Assembly: GCA_030403585.1 (NCBI GenBank)
Contig: JAUEPE010000022.1
Location: forward strand, 1 to 64,000
Origin: Frankia sp. RB7
Lineage (GTDB): Bacteria; Pseudomonadota; Alphaproteobacteria; Rhizobiales; Xanthobacteraceae
Length of the DNA: 64,000 bases
Reading direction: 5' to 3'
Position numbers and translations under genes: made by a program. Under the pieces are notes generated by a model. It saw nothing but the letters and a program-made list of their open reading frames with translations. It did no database searches and was not told where the DNA came from. This document shows positions 42,281 through 49,426 of the stretch, one piece after another (the stretch's first letter is position 1; the number at the start of each line of letters is the position of its first letter).

Positions 42281-42457
42281 TCACAGCCCGCGGTTCAGCC
42301 GGCTGGCCTGATATTTGGCGTGCCATTTCGGGCCCGGGCCGCGCATGTAGTGGAGCTCGGGGCGATAGGGGTTGCCTGCGATCCGCACCAGCTTCTGCCA
42401 TTTGGTGGCGACGAAGGCGAATGGCTGGCGGAGCAGGGTCAAGGAAGCGAACAGCAT
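42281..42457 (-). CDS. Small basic protein (58 residues)
   Basis: The frame on the minus strand starts ATG at 42457 and ends TGA at 42281-42283. The translation begins MLFASLTLLRQPFAFVATKW and ends YQASRLNRGL, with a mildly hydrophobic start and a basic, aromatic body. GAGGTGAT lies 3-10 nt upstream of the ATG, a strong ribosome site. It starts 10 nt after the stop of the DUF6894 gene, so the two form an operon. No family is recognised. Confidence 0.65.
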   Translation of the reverse strand: MLFASLTLLRQPFAFVATKWQKLVRIAGNPYRPELHYMRGPGPKWHAKYQASRLNRGL

Positions 42458-42466
42458 GGCATCACC

Positions 42467-42700
42467 TCAATGCGGCTTGCCGAGCATGGCAGCGAAAGGG
42501 AGATCGAATATCTCCTCGCCGTCGTCGTCGCTGATATGGATCACCCAATCACGCCAGTCCTCAGCACCGGGCGTCTGGATCATCGAGCGCATGATCTGGG
42601 CGGCGCGGTCGCGCGCTTCGGTCAGATTGGCGACTGCCGTGCCGTAGCGATCGATCAGCGTGCCTTCGGCATTCGAGCAGTGGAAATACATCTGAACCAT
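42467..42700 (-). CDS. DUF6894-like small protein (77 residues)
   Basis: The protein begins MVQMYFHCSNAEGTLIDRYG and contains the typical order of this family: YFH near the N-terminus, a D-x-x-G-x-x-x-x-x-L turn, then a helix EARDRAAQIMRSM and strands with WVIHISDDDGEEIF. The ATG at 42700 has GGAGG about 9 nt upstream; an earlier in-frame ATG at 42745 is less likely. DUF6894 proteins are abundant small cytoplasmic proteins in Bradyrhizobium and Methylobacterium with no known function. Confidence 0.75.
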   Translation of the reverse strand: MVQMYFHCSNAEGTLIDRYGTAVANLTEARDRAAQIMRSMIQTPGAEDWRDWVIHISDDDGEEIFDLPFAAMLGKPH

Positions 42701-42906
42701 ACACGCCTCCTCTGGAAAGCGATTTGGACGGCATATCGATACCATCCGAAAGATGCGAAAAATATTCGGGCCAAGCCCGGTAAGGGAATCTACGGAGATT
42801 GGTCGGCGCCACGCGGTTTCCGGGTTTGATCACAGGCGGGTGATGTTCAACTGGACGGCGCCTGGCGAGCATGGAACAACTTTCGACCGAAGTCCGGGAG
42901 GCCGCT

Positions 42907-44982
42907 GTGAATCATCTCACATTTCAGGTTGGACGCCGAAGCTTGTGCGTGGGTGTCGTCGCCTTCGCGGCGGCTATGCTCGGCTTTGGCTCGCTGGCTG
43001 CATCCGATCCGGTGAGAAAAAGCGGCTACGCGCTGGGAACGGAGACCTGCGGCAGCGGCGATCTCGCCTTTCCCAAGATCCAGATCGACATGAAGGCCGG
43101 CTTTTGCGCCGGTCTCGTCGCCAGCGAAGAGGACCAATTGAAATTTCCGCGGTCGATCATCCAGGTTCCCGGCCATGACCTGTTCGTGGTCGCCGACATG
43201 GGCGGCTGGGGCCATACCGATGGCCGGCTGCTGCTGCTCGATCCCCACGCCGCCAGTGGCCAGCGGTTCAAGGAACTCCTGACCGGGGTCGAATATCCGT
43301 TCGGCCTCGTGATAGGTCCGGACAAGAAGCTCTACGCTTCGACCGCCGAGACAATCTTCCGCTTCGATCCGCTCGCGGACAATTCGCGCGGCACAGTCGA
43401 GACCATCATTCGTCACATGCCGGGCCGCCGCATCAGTTTGCCCGACGGCACCAGGCTCGACGAGAGCGCGCACCCGCTCAAGCAGTTTGTGTTCGATCGC
43501 AACGGCCGGCTGTTCGTCAATGTCGGCGCCCACAGCGACGATTGCATCACGCGGGCGCCGATCACAAAACCTTGCGCGGCGGCCGAAGGTGCGTCCGCCA
43601 TGGCCGCGATCTGGCTGTTCACACCGCCGTCAGGCGGCGTCTTCCCGGCGTTGAAGCCGAACGATCCCGATCCCGCCCACACGATTTACGCGCGGGGCCT
43701 GCGCAATTCGATGGCGCTGGCGCTGCACCCGAACTTTCCCGATGCCGGCTACGCCTTCCTGCAAGGCGAGAACGGCCGCGATCTGCCCGATATCTTCAAG
43801 CCGAACGAGGAGATCAATGCGATCGAGCAGGGCCGGCATTACGGCTGGCCGTATTGTTATGATCTGTCGACGCCGAGTCCCGAGTTCAAGCTCGTGCTGC
43901 AATCGGGAATCTACAAGACGCTCTGCACGGCCAATGCGCTCTACAAGGGACCGTTCTCGCTGATGCCTCCGCACGGCGCGCCGCTTGCGATGTTGTATTA
44001 TCACGGCGCCAAATTTCCGGAGCTGGAAGGTAAGCTGCTGGTCGGCCTGCACGGTTATCGCCCGACCGGCAGCCGCGTCGTCATCTACGACGTCGACGAC
44101 CACGGTTTCCCGAAGCCTGCGCCTGCGCCGGTGCGCTACCACGTGAGTTGTGCGGCCGATCCAACCCACAATTTTCAGACTGACGCCGGAGATGTTGCCG
44201 CCGCACCATTCGAGGAATTGATCGCGGGCTGGCACCGCGTCAATGGTGCGCGGCCGCAAGGCGCGCCGGTCGGCATGACGGTCGCAGAGGACGGCGCGAT
44301 CTGGCTGGTCGAGGACAAGAACCAGACAATTATCCGCATCGATCGCGCCGTGGGCGATCCACCGCCGCCGCTGCCCTGCGACACGCGCAGCCAGACGCTG
44401 ATCGACCAACTCGCCGCCTTCGTCGCCAAGGAGTCGCAAAACAAGATCCGGCTCACCACACTGCGCAAAAACCTCATCGAAAAGCACTGCGTCGGCTGTC
44501 ACTCCGATTTCGGTCTGAAGGCAGGGCAGTCGGATGCCGACAAGGACGCGACCGCGCTCCGTTTCATGCTGTCGCAGGATGGCTGGATCTATCCGGGCGA
44601 TCCGCAGTCCGGCAAGCTGCGTACGCGGCTGCGCGGCATCGGCGCGGAGAAGCTGATGCCGCCGGGCGGCGAGAGCTTGCCGAAGACCGAGCCCGGTTAT
44701 GCGGCTCTGCTCACGACTGCGGATCTGCTCGTCGCGAAAATGGTTCCGGGAACGCGGATGCTCGTCAAGCTAGGCTTGCCGCAGCGCAAGTTCTTCAGCA
44801 AGGCGAACAAGGAATGCGGCGAAATACCGGCCGCCAAGGTCGTTGTCGTGACACAAAGGAACGCTGTAGACAAACCGGGTTTCAGTCGATTCTTCCGGCC
44901 GGCCGATCCTTATTTGAATGGCGAGTGCAGCGACGACGATGGCTATTACATCCGGCAGGAATTTCTGGTGCCTGTGCAGTAG
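42907..44982 (+). CDS. Secreted sorbosone-dehydrogenase-like quinoprotein with a cytochrome c motif
   Basis: The 691-residue protein has a signal peptide (about 1-32), a glucose/sorbosone dehydrogenase-type beta-propeller (about 60-480) and a C-terminal region with one haem-binding CxxCH (HCVGCHSDF, about residue 530). It should oxidise a sugar or alcohol in the periplasm, possibly with PQQ, and pass electrons to cytochrome c. The start is set at GTG 42907 because GGGAGG lies 5 nt upstream; an ATG at 42871 is also in frame. The gene for an SMP-30-like protein begins inside its 3' end. Confidence 0.82.
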   Translation: MNHLTFQVGRRSLCVGVVAFAAAMLGFGSLAASDPVRKSGYALGTETCGSGDLAFPKIQIDMKAGFCAGLVASEEDQLKFPRSIIQVPGHDLFVVADMGGWGHTDGRLLLLDPHAASGQRFKELLTGVEYPFGLVIGPDKKLYASTAETIFRFDPLADNSRGTVETIIRHMPGRRISLPDGTRLDESAHPLKQFVFDRNGRLFVNVGAHSDDCITRAPITKPCAAAEGASAMAAIWLFTPPSGGVFPALKPNDPDPAHTIYARGLRNSMALALHPNFPDAGYAFLQGENGRDLPDIFKPNEEINAIEQGRHYGWPYCYDLSTPSPEFKLVLQSGIYKTLCTANALYKGPFSLMPPHGAPLAMLYYHGAKFPELEGKLLVGLHGYRPTGSRVVIYDVDDHGFPKPAPAPVRYHVSCAADPTHNFQTDAGDVAAAPFEELIAGWHRVNGARPQGAPVGMTVAEDGAIWLVEDKNQTIIRIDRAVGDPPPPLPCDTRSQTLIDQLAAFVAKESQNKIRLTTLRKNLIEKHCVGCHSDFGLKAGQSDADKDATALRFMLSQDGWIYPGDPQSGKLRTRLRGIGAEKLMPPGGESLPKTEPGYAALLTTADLLVAKMVPGTRMLVKLGLPQRKFFSKANKECGEIPAAKVVVVTQRNAVDKPGFSRFFRPADPYLNGECSDDDGYYIRQEFLVPVQ

Positions 44983-45880
44983 CATTGTGCTTGTCGTCGC
45001 CACGCCGCTGGCGGCAGCCGAAACAAAACTGTTCGAAAGTGTGCAGGTTACGCCTGCGAGCGAATACACCTTCGGCATCGAAGGGCCCGCGGCCGATCTC
45101 GACGGCAACCTCTTCGTCGTCAATTTCGGCAAGCCCGGCACGATCGGCCGGCTGCCCGCCGGTGGCACGGCGTCGGAGGCCTTCACGGCGCTTCCGGAGG
45201 GCAGCGTCGGCAACGCCATCCGCTTCGATCGCAACGGCACGATGTTCATCGCCGATTACAAGAAGCACAACATTTTTGCGATCCCGAAAGGCGGCGCCGA
45301 GCCCGGTGTCTGGTTTCACTCCGACGAGATGAACCAGCCCAACGACATCACCATCGCCCGCGACGGCGCGATCTATGCGAGCGATCCGAACTGGAAGGGC
45401 CGGGAAGGCCACGTCTGGCGCATTGCGAAAGCCGCCGATGGCACGGTGCAGGGCCAGATCATGTCGGCGCCGCGCGCGATGGGCACCACCAACGGCATCG
45501 ATCTCAGCCCCAACGGCAACACGCTCTATGTCGGTGAGTCCAACAATGGCCAGATATGGTCCTACACCATCCACGGCAGTGAGCTGACCGACGCAAAACT
45601 CGTCAAGGCATTTCAGCCCGACACCATCGACGGTCTGCGCACCGATATCACCGGCCGCCTCTACGTCGCGCGCATTCTCAAGGGGACGATCGCGCTGATG
45701 AAGCCCAATGGCGCGGTGGAGCGCGAGATCCCGCTGAAGGGCAAGGAGCCGACCAATCTCGCCTTTGGCGGCAGTGATGGCAAGACCGTCTTCGTCACCC
45801 AGCGTCAGGGCGGCTTTATCGAATCCTTCCGCACGGATCAGCAGGGGCGCGAGCACTGTCTTCAGCGCGGGCGCTGCTGA
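44918..45880 (+). CDS. Secreted SMP-30/gluconolactonase-like protein
   Basis: The protein is up to 320 residues with a hydrophobic signal-like segment (about 15-34, ending LAAA) and a six-bladed propeller of the SMP-30/gluconolaconase/LRE type. Repeated blades are seen at LDGNLFVVNFGKPG, QPNDITIARDGAIYASD and TTNGIDLSPNGNTLYVGES. It probably hydrolyses a sugar lactone in the periplasm, a logical step after the dehydrogenase encoded upstream. Its 5' end overlaps that gene by 65 nt; an in-frame ATG at 44939 would shorten the overlap. The last 15 residues are unusually polar. Confidence 0.82.
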   Translation: MASAATTMAITSGRNFWCLCSSIVLVVATPLAAAETKLFESVQVTPASEYTFGIEGPAADLDGNLFVVNFGKPGTIGRLPAGGTASEAFTALPEGSVGNAIRFDRNGTMFIADYKKHNIFAIPKGGAEPGVWFHSDEMNQPNDITIARDGAIYASDPNWKGREGHVWRIAKAADGTVQGQIMSAPRAMGTTNGIDLSPNGNTLYVGESNNGQIWSYTIHGSELTDAKLVKAFQPDTIDGLRTDITGRLYVARILKGTIALMKPNGAVEREIPLKGKEPTNLAFGGSDGKTVFVTQRQGGFIESFRTDQQGREHCLQRGRC

Positions 45881-46026
45881 GCGCCTCGGGGCGGTCTGCT
45901 TCCGACGCAGCGCTGACGGCACTCTTCTTGCTTGCGTCTGGCCGCCGCAGGGATTTAGACATCTGTGGTATCGTCAAAGGGCGTCAGCTTACGCTGCCGC
46001 CGAGCATGCGACTACGGAGTGTTTGA

Positions 46027-47052
46027 GTGAAAGCCGTCCATACCGAACTGCACCGCAGCCACGATCCGCAATTCTTCCTGGTTCGTGGTGTCGTCAAGCG
46101 CACCACTGAGCAGCCCGAGCGCGCCGATCGCCTGCTCAAGGGCCTGAAGGACGGCAAGCATCAACTGGTCGAGCCGACGACATTCGGCCAGGGCCCGCGC
46201 GCGCGGATTCACAGCCCTGAATATCTGTCGTTCCTGAGCGAAGCCTGGGACGCCTGGAAAGCACTCGGCGATTCCGGCCCGGAGATGATCGGCAACGTTC
46301 ATCCCGTGCGCCATGCCGCGACCTATCCGACGCATATCGTAGGCAAGCTCGGCTGGCACACCGCCGACACCGCGGCGCCGATCGGCCCCGGCACCTGGGC
46401 CGCGGCCTGTGCCGCGACGGATGTTGCGGTCACCGCGGCGCAGATGGCGATGGACGGCGAGGATGCGACTTACGCGCTGTGTCGCCCGCCCGGCCATCAC
46501 GCCTATCGCGACATGGCCGGCGGCTTCTGCTTCCTCAACAACAGCGCGATTGCCGCGGCACATCTTCGGCTCAAGCATGAGCGCGTCGTGATCCTCGATG
46601 TCGACGTCCACCACGGCAACGGCACGCAAGGCATCTTCTATGCGCGACCGGATGTCTACACGGTCTCGATCCACGCCGATCCGGTCGCGTATTATCCCTA
46701 CGTGTGGGGTTATGCGCACGAGCGCGGCGAAGGTCCCGGCCTCGGCACCAATCTCAACATTCCGCTGGCGATCGGCACCGGCGATGACGGCTACATCCAG
46801 GCGATGGACATCGCGCGCAAGGCGATCGAATCCTTCGCGCCCGGCGCGCTCGTGATCGCGCTCGGCCTCGATGCCTCCGAGCACGATCCGTTGAAGGGTC
46901 TCGCCGTCACCACCCCCGGCTTCCGCCGCATTGGCCAGGCCATTGCGAAGCTAGGCCTGCCGACCGTGTTCGTGCAGGAGGGCGGCTATCTCTCGGATAT
47001 TTTGGGTGCGAACCTGACGTCAGTGCTCGCAGGATTCGAAGAGGCGCGGTGA
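46027..47052 (+). CDS. Histone-deacetylase-family protein (acetylpolyamine amidohydrolase-like)
   Basis: The 341-residue protein is an arginase-fold zinc deacetylase. The metal ligands are in ILDVDVHHGNGTQ (about 192-204) and in GLDASEHDP near 279. The catalytic His pair lies in RPPGHHAYRD (about 153-162), and the final GGYLSD loop is typical. Bacterial members deacetylate acetylpolyamines or related amides in the cytoplasm. The start is GTG 46027. Together with the PuuB-like oxidase and the GGT 5 kb upstream it suggests an amine-related function; the substrate is inferred. Confidence 0.88.
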   Translation: MKAVHTELHRSHDPQFFLVRGVVKRTTEQPERADRLLKGLKDGKHQLVEPTTFGQGPRARIHSPEYLSFLSEAWDAWKALGDSGPEMIGNVHPVRHAATYPTHIVGKLGWHTADTAAPIGPGTWAAACAATDVAVTAAQMAMDGEDATYALCRPPGHHAYRDMAGGFCFLNNSAIAAAHLRLKHERVVILDVDVHHGNGTQGIFYARPDVYTVSIHADPVAYYPYVWGYAHERGEGPGLGTNLNIPLAIGTGDDGYIQAMDIARKAIESFAPGALVIALGLDASEHDPLKGLAVTTPGFRRIGQAIAKLGLPTVFVQEGGYLSDILGANLTSVLAGFEEAR

Positions 47053-47067
47053 CCAGCCGTCATTCTC

Positions 47068-47147
47068 CGTCATTGCGAGCGAAGCGAAGCAATCCAGAAT
47101 CTTTCCTCGGAGGGACTCTGGATTGCTTCGCTTCGCTCGCAATGACG
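47068..47147. repeat. 80-bp palindromic repeat A, copy 3
   Basis: It begins cgtcattgcgagcgaagcga and ends ttcgcttcgctcgcaatgacg-like, forming near-perfect inverted arms. It has the same length as the copies at 17722 and 34782. It sits between the convergent 3' ends of the deacetylase and monooxygenase genes. Confidence 0.93.
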
Positions 47148-47177
47148 ACCGGATGACACGGTCCGCGTCATCCGTGG

Positions 47178-48158
47178 CTAAAACATCCCGCTCGCCCTCA
47201 GCGCCTTGCAGACGTGCTGCATCTCGGTCTCGTCCGCGACCATGTCGAGCATGATCGTGGTGAGGCCCTTTTCAACAAATTCCTTCAGCTTCGCGCCGAT
47301 CTCGGCGTAGCTGCCGACGAGATAGGGGCAGTCGGCCTGGAAGGTGAGGTACGGCAGCAGCCAATAGCCATTGTCCTGGAGCTCTCCGCTCTGGCCTTCA
47401 TACAGCCGTCGCTTCCAGACGGAATCCGAGTTCTCCACCGTAAGCGCGAGCAGCTCGCGATCGTCAGGATTGTCGCGGAAGCGGGCCTTCGCCGCCTGCC
47501 GCGCCTCCTCGCTGCTCTCGCGCGCGAAGATACCAAAATTCATTCCGGGGGCGTTGAGACCGCGGTCGAGGTCGGGCGGCAGCATCTGCATCTTGATGCA
47601 GCCGGTCTCCGCTGCGACGCGCTGCGCCGCCTCCGACTGGCCTGCGATCAGGAATTCCGGCATCAGCTCGGCCGGCAAGCGCGGCCGGAGTTGCAGGTTG
47701 CCGGCACGATAGAAACGGCCCTCGACATTGACCGGGCGCGGGCTCGACAGCAACTGGCGCATCAGCGCGACGAACTCGCCGAGCCGGACATAGCGGTCGG
47801 CATGCGACTGCTCGTCGCCTAGCCCCTGCAAGTCGCTGGCCGCGGTCCCCGTGATCATGTTGAGATAGACCTTGCGGCCGTAGAGCTGCGCAAAGGACGA
47901 CACGAACTTCGCCGCCGTGAACGGATGCATGTACACGGGATTGACGGCGATCAGCGGCGAAGATCGCGTCGTCGCCGCCAGGATGTGCTGGGCCATCGCC
48001 CAGGGCTCGACGAAGACGTCATTGCCTTCGAACAGCAAAATGCCTTCGAAGCCGTTGCGGTCGGCGAACTCGGCCACCCGCATCAGCTCGCCGACATATT
48101 TTTGGGGATCGCGGTTGCGCGAGATCGCGGGAAAGACGCGCAGCCGCGCCGGACTCAT
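47178..48158 (-). CDS. LLM-class flavin-dependent monooxygenase
   Basis: The 326-residue protein is a bacterial luciferase-like (LLM) TIM-barrel. It resembles the SsuD/alkanesulfonate monooxygenase branch, with RVAEFADRNGFEGILLFEGND near the start, then NPVYMHPFTAAKFVSSFAQL and VYLNMITGTAASDLQGLG. It uses FMNH2 and oxygen. The ATG at 48158 overlaps the PPTase stop (ATGA), so it is translationally coupled to it and to the NRPS cluster. It may tailor the peptide product. The natural substrate is unknown. Confidence 0.88.
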   Translation of the reverse strand: MSPARLRVFPAISRNRDPQKYVGELMRVAEFADRNGFEGILLFEGNDVFVEPWAMAQHILAATTRSSPLIAVNPVYMHPFTAAKFVSSFAQLYGRKVYLNMITGTAASDLQGLGDEQSHADRYVRLGEFVALMRQLLSSPRPVNVEGRFYRAGNLQLRPRLPAELMPEFLIAGQSEAAQRVAAETGCIKMQMLPPDLDRGLNAPGMNFGIFARESSEEARQAAKARFRDNPDDRELLALTVENSDSVWKRRLYEGQSGELQDNGYWLLPYLTFQADCPYLVGSYAEIGAKLKEFVEKGLTTIMLDMVADETEMQHVCKALRASGMF

Positions 48159-48886
48159 TCCGCCGCTTCCTGGAGCGGCCAGGCGTTGCGGGTGATGCGT
48201 AGCCCGCCGGCCGCGCGCGAACCGTCGGCGATCGCCAGGCGATGCGAGGGCGAGGGCGAGCACAGCGAGAAGCGCCAGCCTGCGGGATCATCGGAGATAT
48301 CGGGCTTGAAGCTGATCTCGATCGCGTCCCGCGACATCTGCATCGCGAATGCGTCGAGCGGCAAATTGAGCCCAAAGCCCCTGGCTTTCAGATAGGCCTC
48401 CTTCAGCGTCCAATAATCGAAGAAGCGCTCGATCGCGGCGGGCTCCGGCAGTCCGCGCAGCGTCTCGACCTCTTCCGGCGCAAAGAAGCGAAGCGCGGTG
48501 GAGAGCGGCGCGACGCGCCGCGACACCGTCTCGACGTCGACACCGACGGTCTCGTGCTTCGACACGACGCAAGCCACGCAGCCGTCGGCATGGGACAGGC
48601 TGAAATGCAGTGCTGTCGAAGTCGCAGGCGCCACGACAAAGGGCCGCCCGTAGCGACCGGTCGAAAACGACCAGTCGGTCGGTTCGACCTCGGGGGCCGC
48701 GTGTGAAAGCGCCATGCGCAACATCGCGTGTGCGAAAATATATTGCCGCTGATGCCGCTCGAACATAAAGCGATCGGCGCGTATCCGTTCGTCGATCGAG
48801 AGCAGCCGCCGGCACGCCTCGACCGCGCCCGGCGTGTCGATGCTTTCGATCAGTCCAGTAAACAGTTCAATCCCGTCGTCTGCCAT
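48155..48886 (-). CDS. Sfp-type 4'-phosphopantetheinyl transferase
   Basis: The 243-residue protein has the two-half Sfp fold. Motifs are visible: LHFSLSHADG (about 92-101), the metal site GVDVE (about 112-116), and FFDYWTLKEAYLKARG (about 155-170). It converts carrier proteins to their active form by adding phosphopantetheine, here presumably the two PCPs of the NRPS upstream. The start is uncertain: ATG 48886 is used and an in-frame ATG at 48904 exists. It follows the NRPS and a small Lys-rich gene on the same strand. Confidence 0.92.
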   Translation of the reverse strand: MADDGIELFTGLIESIDTPGAVEACRRLLSIDERIRADRFMFERHQRQYIFAHAMLRMALSHAAPEVEPTDWSFSTGRYGRPFVVAPATSTALHFSLSHADGCVACVVSKHETVGVDVETVSRRVAPLSTALRFFAPEEVETLRGLPEPAAIERFFDYWTLKEAYLKARGFGLNLPLDAFAMQMSRDAIEISFKPDISDDPAGWRFSLCSPSPSHRLAIADGSRAAGGLRITRNAWPLQEAAE

Positions 48887-49115
48887 CAATCGGGCCCATA
48901 GCATCAGGCGGAGGCCAAATCCGACCCTGATTGAAGAATCAACCGAGCAGGAAGCAGCCGAGCAGACCGCTTGTAGCGGTCCACCCAGGCAAATTCTTGT
49001 CGATTGCTGGCCGGTTTACAGGCGCAAGCTTGTGCGAGACCCCAACTCGACAGGCGAGCGGCCAGAATTTGAAAAATGGAATTGAAGATTCGTGCGGCGT
49101 CCCGGCCGACGAGTC

Positions 49116-49280
49116 TTACTTTTTCTTCTTGGCTTTCTTGCCGCCCAGCATCGAAAGGCTGGCGTCGACGTCCTTCAGAGCGGACTGCAGCTTCTTCTTC
49201 TCGTCAGAGAGAAGCTTTTGCAGGGCCTTGCGGTCCTTGTCGCTCAGCGAGGTACCCTTGGTAAATTTGATGAAACCCAT
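49116..49280 (-). CDS. Small Lys-rich protein (54 residues) in the NRPS cluster
   Basis: The minus-strand frame starts ATG at 49280 and ends TAA at 49116-49118. It reads MGFIKFTKGTSLSDKDRKAL at the start, continues with a helical Leu/Lys/Glu-rich stretch and ends KKAKKKK. A GGGGGAG ribosome-like sequence lies about 9 nt upstream. Amphipathic helix and a basic tail suggest nucleic-acid or protein binding. It is too short and of the wrong composition for MbtH. It lies 146 nt after the NRPS and 229 nt before the PPTase start. No family is recognised. Confidence 0.7.
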   Translation of the reverse strand: MGFIKFTKGTSLSDKDRKALQKLLSDEKKKLQSALKDVDASLSMLGGKKAKKKK

Positions 49281-49426
49281 AATCAGCACTCCCCCGGTTG
49301 AAAATAATCGTCCAAATCAAAAATGCAGGAACAATCTTGCGCGGCAAGCGCCAAATAATCAAGATGCAACTTGATCATGCACAGCTTTGGCGAGTGAACC
49401 CGCGTTCGGCGTGGGCTAACAGCCGG

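Noticed and set aside
48931..49374. Plus-strand open frame of 147 codons between the PPTase and the NRPS
   Set aside because: It overlaps the 54-residue minus-strand gene, which has a better ribosome site and codon pattern; the translation looks random.
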